Of a stretch of DNA of 64,000 nt, positions 43,035 through 50,509 are shown piece by piece. The notes under the pieces are model-generated. The model made no database searches. It was given only the letters and a program-made list of their open reading frames with translations, and had not been told where the DNA came from. A program made the translations under genes and the position numbers. Each line of letters opens with the position of its first letter. Position 1 is the stretch's first letter. The DNA is taken from the NCBI RefSeq assembly GCF_020521235.1, contig NZ_BLAY01000026.1:1-64000 (forward strand). Direction: 5' to 3'. The stretch is from Microseira wollei NIES-4236. Its GTDB lineage: Bacteria; Cyanobacteriota; Cyanobacteriia; Cyanobacteriales; Aerosakkonemataceae.

Positions 43035-44549
43035 TCAGATTGTTTTTTGTTGGCGTTTCAGGCGCAAACTAATGCCCAAAGCACCAATTGCAAATACACC
43101 TAATTCAGAAGAAGACTCTGGTACTGATTTCGGTTCTAGTTCAAGTTCCGGTAGGTGAAAAGTGAGAGTGCGGGTTTCGCCTTTGGCAAGAAATCCTGAA
43201 AATAAAGTTCCAATTGTTGAGTTGCCTATGGCAATATTCGCTTCATCATCGAGGCCAAACAGATCGAGTTTATAGTCACCTGACGGCAGATTGGGTATGT
43301 AAAACTGCTCTGCCCAACCGTCTCCACTGTAAAACGCATCAGGGATTTCATTAACGAGTCCTAGTTCTGCGGTGTAGCCAAACCTGCGTCCAAGTGAATC
43401 AGTCAAAATGAAATCAACTGGATCTAATAGACTATGCAAATAATTCCCAGGATTGGAAAAGGAGTTTGGTGAGATAACCGCCCAGTACATAATTTGAGGC
43501 GTGAGAGTCGGGATACTCACATTTAGATAGGGAATGTAAATAAATTCCTGATACCAGGGAATGAACCCTTGACCTCCCCGATGACCAACTGATTCGGCAG
43601 CCCACTCTATGAGTCCGACACAAGTAAAGTTGTTATCCAACCACCCTTTTTGCTTAAATGGTAAGAAATTACCCTGAAGCATTCCAGGCAGAGTCAGGTA
43701 TTGATACCCTGCGCTGCGAACTTTGGAGTTTATCTTATCAGCCATCTTATTGGCGAGGTCATAAGAAATAGGTATTTCCAATGTATTTGATGATGGAAAT
43801 GCTCGAAATACGCCCCGACTGCGTTCTTTCTGAACACCATTAACATTATCAACAGGCTCATATTTTCGGCTTTCTGGATTCCAGTAGAGTCCTTCAGTAG
43901 TTGGCTTGGTTGATTCATAGACGTAGCCATTGAAATACAGTCCGACATGATCCCAACCCGGTAGTAGCACACCTCCAACTTCTTGGAATAACAGAGAAGC
44001 TTTTGAACCATTTGTCGGAACAGTAAGTCCTTCAAATTCAACAATGCCGCGTATGGAGTCGGAATTAAAGCCACCGGGGTTAGTGCCAATGCCTAATACA
44101 TCGTTCCATTTACCAGGTGCTGCCCAATTCATGACAACAAAATCTTCATTATAGTAAGCATTATTTGGCTCTCCAGGCCACCAATTTGTATATTGAGGGC
44201 GCTGACCGTTATTCACCCATCTGAAATCACCTTCTTTAGCAAAATCGCTCAATCCAATCCAAAAAAGTTCTTTTCCTCCGAAGTTTTTTACAAGCCAGTT
44301 TTGCTCAGCAGCATCATTGATTGTGACAAGATTTCCGCTGGATCTGTTAGCCGCATATTGAGTGCGGTGCCAGTTACTCAAAAAAGGGCCATTAGCTGCG
44401 GGATCTATGAAAAAATATTTATGTCTATTTACAGAGTTGTAATGTATTGGCTGCTTTATATTACTTTGAGCTTGAGCCGGAATCCCTGTTTCCATTGTGA
44501 AAAGCATTGCTCCGATTGCAGCCATTGATAACTTTTTCATAACAGACAT
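43035..44549 (-). CDS. C-type lectin plus papain-like PEP-CTERM protein
   Basis: The protein is 504 aa. The signal peptide is MKKLSMAAIGAMLFTMETGIPAQAQ. The C-type lectin domain at about 35-175 includes ELFWIGLSDFAKEGDFRWVN and YTNWWPGEPNN (EPN calcium/sugar motif). A papain-like part at about 180-340 has WDHVGLYFNGYVYE (His) and FTCVGLIEWAAESVGH (Cys), the order seen in permuted NlpC/P60 folds. The C-terminus reads SVPESSSELGVFAIGALGIS with a basic end, a PEP-CTERM signal. It would be a sugar-binding, possibly amidase-like, surface protein. The Cys/His pairing is inferred. Confidence 0.75.
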   Translation of the reverse strand: MSVMKKLSMAAIGAMLFTMETGIPAQAQSNIKQPIHYNSVNRHKYFFIDPAANGPFLSNWHRTQYAANRSSGNLVTINDAAEQNWLVKNFGGKELFWIGLSDFAKEGDFRWVNNGQRPQYTNWWPGEPNNAYYNEDFVVMNWAAPGKWNDVLGIGTNPGGFNSDSIRGIVEFEGLTVPTNGSKASLLFQEVGGVLLPGWDHVGLYFNGYVYESTKPTTEGLYWNPESRKYEPVDNVNGVQKERSRGVFRAFPSSNTLEIPISYDLANKMADKINSKVRSAGYQYLTLPGMLQGNFLPFKQKGWLDNNFTCVGLIEWAAESVGHRGGQGFIPWYQEFIYIPYLNVSIPTLTPQIMYWAVISPNSFSNPGNYLHSLLDPVDFILTDSLGRRFGYTAELGLVNEIPDAFYSGDGWAEQFYIPNLPSGDYKLDLFGLDDEANIAIGNSTIGTLFSGFLAKGETRTLTFHLPELELEPKSVPESSSELGVFAIGALGISLRLKRQQKTI

Positions 44550-44801
44550 ACAATTGATTTATCCTCCAAATAATCAGATGCTATTTAGTAGAATTAAATG
44601 GCGATCGCGCCCTCTTCCCAAATCACAAGGGGGTTAAAGTCTAAATCATCAAAAGCCGGATTTTAGGGAAATTTACTATTTACTTTCTTTCATCATTCAT
44701 ATAACTCACACATACAATTCAACTTGATTCAGCTTAATTAGATATCTCTGGATACCCGACTTTTTGGAAAAGTCGGGTTTAGGTAGAGCTGTTGCTGGAA
44801 T
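44550..44801. terminator. Leader region and hairpin terminator
   Basis: CCCGACTTTTTGGAAAAGTC GGG (44755-44777) is a strong hairpin about 25 bp beyond the stop of the 59-aa gene (minus), suitable as its terminator. The rest is the leader of the lectin gene with ATCCTCC (minus-strand GGAGGAT) as its ribosome site. Confidence 0.55.
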
Positions 44802-44981
44802 TTACAATATATCTCCGCTACAACTTGGCACATTAGAATAATTGCTCGCACCACCCAGAGAACTTTCAAGAGTTACTTCGGCTCCACTTAAAGTGCAGTA
44901 AAGGTCAAATGCAGCAGCACCATCAAGGGAGCCTGAATAAGCTTGCGTGCCGCAAAGATTGCCAATATCAAAGGTAGACAT
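44802..44981 (-). CDS. 59-aa cysteine-containing small protein
   Basis: MSTFDIGNLCGTQAYSGSLD, then GAAAFDLYCTLSG, ending in NVPSCSGDIL. It has three cysteines (10, 29, 54) and is rich in Ser, Gly and Ala. It has no signal peptide and no family I recognise. TAGGA lies about 10 nt before the ATG, and a hairpin terminator follows, so it looks like a genuine transcription unit between the lectin gene (same strand) and a divergent TPR gene. It could be a secreted peptide, a peptide precursor or a small cytoplasmic protein. Confidence 0.55.
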   Translation of the reverse strand: MSTFDIGNLCGTQAYSGSLDGAAAFDLYCTLSGAEVTLESSLGGASNYSNVPSCSGDIL

Positions 44982-45050
44982 CTAAATATCCTAAAGATTG
45001 AACTTAGTCTCGATATTAAGATCGCATCTTCCAAAAAATCAAGGGGATAT

Positions 45051-45097
45051 GAACTTTTTTTGTTCAGCTCAAAAAGTTCAAAAAGTTCAAAAAGTTC
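45051..45097. promoter_or_regulatory. AAAAAGTTC tandem repeats (likely operator)
   Basis: Three perfect 9-bp repeats AAAAAGTTC at 45071-45097, preceded by the inverse GAACTTTTTT at 45051. They lie between divergent genes (59-aa peptide, TPR protein). Such an array fits a cooperative DNA-binding protein. Confidence 0.5.
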
Positions 45098-45197
45098 ATA
45101 ATTTACCGAAGTCCAAAAATAAAATTCATAAAAAATTTAGTTGAGCTTGCTCGTTTCACGGTATACTCAAAGGAAAAATATGAAACTGAGATGAACA

Positions 45198-46280
45198 ATG
45201 GATGCAGACGAGATGTCGCCGTTAGTGGCGTTGGCGGAAAATTTAGTCTACAAACGCACAGGACGACCGTTGGAAGCGGTTGAAAAACACATACTCACGG
45301 AAATTTTGAGCGGAAATCAACTCAAGAGCATCAAGTTTCCTGGCTATGAAAAAAACACCATAGAACGGGGTATTGCTCCCAAGTTATGGAAACTACTGTC
45401 AGAAGTAACAGGGAAAAAAGTCACGGCAAAAAAGGTCATATCAGTCCTCCAAGAACTACAGAAAGAGCATTTGCAGGAGCAAAGGACTGCACAGGTGCGA
45501 TCGCAACAGAATCCACACACACAACAAGAGTGCGATCGCTGTGTCACACCCGCGATTGTAGAGCGCGATCGCACCAACGAACAGCAAACATCATCCGCAC
45601 CCAATACATCCACCTGGCACAATTTCATCAACTCGCTCAAACCTGGAGTGCCGCTGTTGCTTTCAGCCGCATTTATTGGCTGTGGATTTGGTCTATCTTG
45701 GTTAGCAAATTGGTACGGGGTAACAAATCATTTAGCAGGTGAATTGCCTAAAGCGCAAGCAGGCTACAATTGGGCGCTAAAATTAAATCCAGGGTCGCCA
45801 TCGGGTCATTATAATTTGGGAAACCTTTACGAAGACCAACAAAATTATCAGGCAGCTAACGAACAATATTCAAAAGCCATGCGAGATGATTTTGTTGCTG
45901 CTTCAGCTTATAACAACAAAGCTCGTTTGTATATTATTCAGGATAAAAATCCTACTGCTGCTTTCGATTTGCTGCAAAAAGCTTTACCGCTAGCTAAAGA
46001 CAAGATTGTCAAGTCGGATATTCATAAAAATATGGGTTGGGTGTTGCTAAAACAACGTCGCTACTCTGAAGCAGAAGCACATTTGCGAACTGCGATAGAA
46101 TTAACGCGATCGCGCGCTTCTAGTTATTGTTTGCTGGCTCAAATTTTAGATCGTCGAGGAGATAAAAAAGCTGCGTTGGTGCAATGGCAACAATGTCTCG
46201 GATATGCTTCGATGTATAACAAAGATGAAGCAATTTGGATCGGGATGGCACGACAACGGATAAATAATGTTAAAAATTAA
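45198..46280 (+). CDS. vMAP-type N-terminal domain, membrane helix, TPR protein
   Basis: The protein is 360 aa. Residues 8-90 (LAENLVYKRTGRPLEAVEKH, KLWKLLSEVTGKKVTAKKV) match the small helical N-terminal domain that precedes ATPase, CHAT or WD40 modules in many cyanobacterial signalling proteins. A transmembrane helix is at about 150-172 (LLLSAAFIGCGFGLSWLANW). About 185-350 are TPRs (AQAGYNWALKLNPGSPSGHY). It is probably a membrane-anchored scaffold for the CHAT/FecR genes next to it. Confidence 0.75.
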   Translation: MDADEMSPLVALAENLVYKRTGRPLEAVEKHILTEILSGNQLKSIKFPGYEKNTIERGIAPKLWKLLSEVTGKKVTAKKVISVLQELQKEHLQEQRTAQVRSQQNPHTQQECDRCVTPAIVERDRTNEQQTSSAPNTSTWHNFINSLKPGVPLLLSAAFIGCGFGLSWLANWYGVTNHLAGELPKAQAGYNWALKLNPGSPSGHYNLGNLYEDQQNYQAANEQYSKAMRDDFVAASAYNNKARLYIIQDKNPTAAFDLLQKALPLAKDKIVKSDIHKNMGWVLLKQRRYSEAEAHLRTAIELTRSRASSYCLLAQILDRRGDKKAALVQWQQCLGYASMYNKDEAIWIGMARQRINNVKN

Positions 46281-46292
46281 TGTTTTGAGTAA

Positions 46293-46476
46293 GAGGCGGA
46301 GCCTCATGATTATCGTTCCCAGGTTGAACCTGGGAACGAGATCTAATAATGCACCAGCCGCCGTCACCCTGAAGGGTGCGGCTATACAAACTTGCGTCCG
46401 CCAAAGCGGACTGAAGAATTTGATTAGCCTGCTTTGGCAGGCTTTGTTTGTGTAGTCCTACCCTTCGAGGGTAGGT
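46293..46476. repeat. Palindromic module cluster
   Basis: GAGGCGGAGCCTC (46293), GTTCCCAGG...CCTGGGAAC (46315-46337), CACCCTGAAGGGTG, and CCTACCCTTCGAGGGTAGG (46458-46476) lie in series between two genes. The first two modules recur as a pair near 57691. Confidence 0.6.
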
Positions 46477-46494
46477 GCTTTTACCAGAGGTGTA

Positions 46495-47574
46495 ATGTTG
46501 ATGAAAAACCGCGTAGCGATCGCATTCATCATAGCCACAATCCTATCCGCTGTAAATTGGCAGTTAGCAATTGCACAATCTAATTTCAATGATTCGCCAA
46601 TTGGCAAAATTGTTGAAGCTAGCGGCGAAGTTTTGTTGCAACGTCGGGGAAGGTCGCAATTTCATCGCACCAGCGTTGGAACAAACTTATATTCAGGAGA
46701 TTTACTCAAATTAAATAGAGGCATTCGAGCGATTGTTTTTTGTTACGAAAATCGCCAATCTTGGCGCGTTCCTGAAGGCATTTCTGGTGCAGGAAATGGT
46801 TGTCCTCCCACATCGCAAGCTATCTTTACACCAAGCGGCCCAATTGGCCCGACGCGCAGTTCAAGTTATCCTATTCCTGATATTATCAGTCCGCGCCGAA
46901 CAGCAATATTAAATAACAAACCTACATTCCGCTGGTATCCGGTAGCAGGCGCAACCAGCTATATTGTGCGAGTCAGCGGTACGGGGGTAAACTGGGAGCA
47001 GGAAGTTAGCACGACAGAGATTGTATATGCAAGCGATCGCGCGCTGCAACCTGGTGGAATTTATTCCCTCTCTGTGAAAGCAAATAACAGTCCAGTTGTA
47101 GCGCAAGAAGTATTTACCTTGGTCAAACTAGAAGATGCACAGCGCATTTTAACAGACATAGAAGCTGTGAATCGTCAAGATTTACCAGATGAAGGAAAAA
47201 TTTTAATCTTGGTGGAAATTTACCTCAAAAATAAACTGATTGCCGAAGCAACAGACAAGTTAGAAGATTTAGTTAAACGGGGAACTAAAACAGCAGCATT
47301 TTACTACACTTTGGGTGAATTATACGGACAGATAGGACTAATTAATTTAGCCCTAAATCGCTACTTGCAGGCAATTGAACTAGGGAAAACTGCCAACGAT
47401 ATCGAGGCACAAGCACAAGCAAAAACTCGTTTAGCGGCATTTTACAGCGCCATGGGTAATTTTAAGGAAGCTATCAATTGGTTAACTCAAGCCAAAACGG
47501 AATACGAAACTTTAGGAGAGCAACAACAAATTAACGAAATCGAGCAACAATTACAGAAGTTAAAAAATCAATAA
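46495..47574 (+). CDS. FecR-domain and TPR exported protein
   Basis: The protein is 359 aa. Signal peptide: VAIAFIIATILSAVNWQLAIAQ. About 35-110: FecR-like domain (IGKIVEASGEVLLQRRGRSQ, LYSGDLLKLNRG). About 135-205: an immunoglobulin-like strand domain (PTFRWYPVAGATSYIVRVSG). About 230-355: TPRs. FecR-TPR genes often accompany CHAT and two-partner-secretion genes in cyanobacteria. The start may be ATG 46495 or 46501. Confidence 0.8.
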   Translation: MLMKNRVAIAFIIATILSAVNWQLAIAQSNFNDSPIGKIVEASGEVLLQRRGRSQFHRTSVGTNLYSGDLLKLNRGIRAIVFCYENRQSWRVPEGISGAGNGCPPTSQAIFTPSGPIGPTRSSSYPIPDIISPRRTAILNNKPTFRWYPVAGATSYIVRVSGTGVNWEQEVSTTEIVYASDRALQPGGIYSLSVKANNSPVVAQEVFTLVKLEDAQRILTDIEAVNRQDLPDEGKILILVEIYLKNKLIAEATDKLEDLVKRGTKTAAFYYTLGELYGQIGLINLALNRYLQAIELGKTANDIEAQAQAKTRLAAFYSAMGNFKEAINWLTQAKTEYETLGEQQQINEIEQQLQKLKNQ

Positions 47575-47594
47575 ACCTCTTGTTATGTCCAACA

Positions 47595-47850
47595 GTCCGC
47601 CAGGGATTCAAATCCCTGGCTAATAGCGAAAGTCCGTTAAAACGGACTGATAGCAAATCCGATTAATATATCCCCACGACTACGCAAATCACCTTTGTTT
47701 CTATGAAAAATCGTCGGTTTGGGAACCAGAGATCGTAGCAAGAAACAAAGGTGATAAAATCGTCGCGTGTAAGTCCTGACCCCTTTTTTTCTTCAGTCTG
47801 CGTAGGCAGACTTTGCTTGTGTAGCGGCAGGATTAATCCTGCCGCTGCAC
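47595..47850. repeat. Three palindromic elements incl. MITE family 1, copy E
   Basis: 47595-47653: nested CCAGGGATT...AATCCCTGG and AGTCCGTT...AACGGACT. 47678-47779: MITE family 1 copy E (CACCTTTGTTTC...GAAACAAAGGTG, GTAAGTCCTG). 47795-47812: AGTCTGC...GCAGACT. 47821-47850: GCGGCAGGATTAATCCTGCC GC, related to MITE family 2, abutting the CHAT stop and likely its terminator. Confidence 0.65.
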
Positions 47851-50346
47851 TTACAACCAATTTCCCACCAAAATATAAGGCGACCAATAATAGGGATGCT
47901 GTTTATTTTTTTCATCCTTTAACAAAGATAGTTGCGCCTGCTGAAGCGCCACAGCTTTCGTCAGTTTATTTAAAGCCAATCCTTGATAAAACCGACTCAT
48001 TAAAGTGCTAGTAGAAGCATCATCCACCTGCCACAATGTCCCCAAAGTAGTGCGCGCACCCGACTTTACAGCTACTCCAGCTAATCCTAAAGTAGCGCGT
48101 TTATCTCCTTGAGCAGTTTGACAAGCACTTAAAACTAATAAAGAAATCTCTTCAGATCTACTTTGGCTTCTAATTCGCAATATTTCCTGCAATTGTATCG
48201 CATCAATTGGCTCTGGTGAAGCGGTTAAAATAAAAGTTAACTTGGGGTCGAAACTAAAATTACCGTGAGTTGCTAAATGAACCACGTTATAGTCGGATGA
48301 ATTGAGTTGAATTTGAAAATTTTCAGTTCTAAATTTGTCATCTAGCAAAATTGTCGAATCTATCTTTAACCGCTGCAAAGTTGCCTGGATTTGCTGCAAT
48401 TCGCTTTTGATATGATTTAAGGCAACAAAGTTAAATTTTTGCTGTCTTATGATTAAATCTCGACTCCCGCTTAATCCAGCGATTAAAACCTGGTTAAATT
48501 GTTTGGAGGATACTAAAACTTGGGAACTGGGAACAATTGCTGTGGCATACTGTTGGACTAGATACTGTTTCTGTTCCCTGTCGTAGAGAGATGCCAGGGG
48601 AATTTTTCGCAGTTCGCTATCTAGAACAAATACCAAGGTTTTGATGTCGTTTAAATCTGGTTTGATGGGTTTGATTAACCAATCGTAAACTGTTTGAGAC
48701 AAGGGTAAAACCGTCGTTTCCAAGTCTGCCAATTTACTCAAGGCAACAAATAAATTGTTTAGCGTATTTTCAACTTCTTGAGATGGTGGTAAAGCAGTCC
48801 AACGATGAATTAACGGTTGGTTGGGTAATTTGAGGATAATTTCTAAGCGGTTATCTAAAATAATCGGATAAATTGCTGCTGTTTGACTTTGTTGGTTAAT
48901 TATTTCGTCCAGTTGCTTTGGATTGTTTTCTACCAAACTGCACCGGAGAAATTTTTCCAATTCGGCAATATCGAGAGATTGAATAATGTTTCGAGCAAAT
49001 TCTAAATTGTTTTGAGTTGGTGAGTGAGATTGTAAGAGTAATTTAACTAATTGACGATAGACAGGTTCGATGCTGTCTCGAAAAGAAAACTGGATGTCTG
49101 GATTTTCGATTCCAACTAAATCGCCGCGCAAAGATTGTATGGTGTAGAATGCTTCGGTGTAAAATGCGATCGCATCCCCCACTCTCCCCTGTTTTTCCCC
49201 CAATCTACCTAATTGCCATTGCCATTGGTAAGCAATATCCGCTGCTGTCGCTTCCTTGGCTAATCTTAAAGCTTCCAGGGTCAAAATTTGAGCATCGCTA
49301 AAATTTTGAGTCACTTCGTACAGTCTACCTAAATATCCTAAACCATAAGATTTGGATCGTAAATCGCCAATTTCCTCTGCTTGTTGCACAGATGTGGCTA
49401 ATAATTGACCAATTTCTTTCCAACTAGGAGCGACAGCGGCATTAACTTGTTTTAAGCAAATTAAATTGTGCGCCAAGTTGATGCGAGATGCAATAGTTAT
49501 TCTATCCCTTGGTAAGCGATCGATTTCAGCTATGATTTGAGGTAATAAAGTTTGTATTCTTGATGGTTGTTGGAGTGCGATAGCCACACTTATATAATTA
49601 ATTTGTGCCTGGTTTTTTGTAGCGTTTGACGCAGATTTTATCGCTGCCTGTCCGTAATATTCAGCAGCGCGTTGATAGCGTTCTTTAGTATTAGAGTAAC
49701 TAGCATGAGGACAGTTTAAGGGTTCGACGCTAGTAAAACTTTGCTCTTCTCTATAACCTTTACTTCGTTCTACATTTCCCAAACTCAGCAAAGCGGCACT
49801 TTCTGCTTCGGGAGAGGGCAATCTTTGGGCAACTTTTAAACTCAGCGATAAAACTTGTGTAGATAATTCTAAATCGCCTAATTTTTGCAAGACATCGCCT
49901 AACCCCCGTAACCCAATCGCTTTGGAGATAGAATCAGGTCGTTTGTCAAGGGGATGAAACAAAAAGTCAAGATTTGGATTATTAGATCGATCGAGCAAAG
50001 TTTGATGGTGTTGGATTAATTTTTCGCAGCTAGTTTCGCCGACTTCAAAAGCTTGTAATAAAGTGTTGCAAGCTAAAGGATAGCGCCCCAAACTTTGCCA
50101 TGCTTCGGCTTTATTAATTAGACTTGAAGTCATTCCCTCTTTATCCCCAATTTGAGCCGAAAGATCTGCTGCTTGTTGCCAAATTCGGGCAGCGGCTTCA
50201 AACTGTCCAGCTTGATGAATTTTTTGGGCTTGAATTGTTAGCTGTAAAGCCGGAGAAGCGGGCGATCGCTCCCCCGCTTCACTTGGTATAATCAAAGTTA
50301 AAACCAGCGTTATTAAGAACAGAATAAATATACTCAGATTTCGCAT
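47851..50346 (-). CDS. TPR-CHAT protease-like protein
   Basis: The protein is 831 aa from ATG 50346 (MRNLSIFILFLITLVLTLII), giving a signal peptide or membrane anchor; codons further upstream come from a palindromic repeat. About 30-450 are TPRs. The C-terminal CHAT domain has VVHLATHGNFS (His) and LVLSACQTAQGD (Cys), the caspase-like dyad, about 145 and 95 residues from the end. It ends YYWSPYILVGNWL, usual for the family. CHAT proteins are cysteine peptidases or structural relatives. It follows the haemagglutinin-type gene on the same strand, so the two may be an operon. Confidence 0.9.
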   Translation of the reverse strand: MRNLSIFILFLITLVLTLIIPSEAGERSPASPALQLTIQAQKIHQAGQFEAAARIWQQAADLSAQIGDKEGMTSSLINKAEAWQSLGRYPLACNTLLQAFEVGETSCEKLIQHHQTLLDRSNNPNLDFLFHPLDKRPDSISKAIGLRGLGDVLQKLGDLELSTQVLSLSLKVAQRLPSPEAESAALLSLGNVERSKGYREEQSFTSVEPLNCPHASYSNTKERYQRAAEYYGQAAIKSASNATKNQAQINYISVAIALQQPSRIQTLLPQIIAEIDRLPRDRITIASRINLAHNLICLKQVNAAVAPSWKEIGQLLATSVQQAEEIGDLRSKSYGLGYLGRLYEVTQNFSDAQILTLEALRLAKEATAADIAYQWQWQLGRLGEKQGRVGDAIAFYTEAFYTIQSLRGDLVGIENPDIQFSFRDSIEPVYRQLVKLLLQSHSPTQNNLEFARNIIQSLDIAELEKFLRCSLVENNPKQLDEIINQQSQTAAIYPIILDNRLEIILKLPNQPLIHRWTALPPSQEVENTLNNLFVALSKLADLETTVLPLSQTVYDWLIKPIKPDLNDIKTLVFVLDSELRKIPLASLYDREQKQYLVQQYATAIVPSSQVLVSSKQFNQVLIAGLSGSRDLIIRQQKFNFVALNHIKSELQQIQATLQRLKIDSTILLDDKFRTENFQIQLNSSDYNVVHLATHGNFSFDPKLTFILTASPEPIDAIQLQEILRIRSQSRSEEISLLVLSACQTAQGDKRATLGLAGVAVKSGARTTLGTLWQVDDASTSTLMSRFYQGLALNKLTKAVALQQAQLSLLKDEKNKQHPYYWSPYILVGNWL

Positions 50347-50358
50347 TTTTCCCATAAA

Positions 50359-50477
50359 CCGCCCGCAAATCAATTTGCGGGCTAATAGCTGAAGTCCACT
50401 CAAGTGGACTGGAAAATAAAATTTAGTCCACTTCAGTGGACTTAAGCTATGAGCCAGGGATTTTAATCCCTGGCGGG
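50359..50477. repeat. Nested palindrome element (119 bp)
   Basis: The element folds on itself: outer ends CCGCC/GGCGG, inner hairpins CCCGCAAAT...ATTTGCGGG on one arm and CCAGGGATT...AATCCCTGG on the other, plus AGTCCACT/AGTGGACT on both. The hairpins at equivalent places differ in sequence but keep pairing. It lies between the CHAT start and the haemagglutinin stop. Confidence 0.75.
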
Positions 50478-50509
50478 TGAATAGGCAGGTGCAAAATTTT
50501 CTCGATCGT

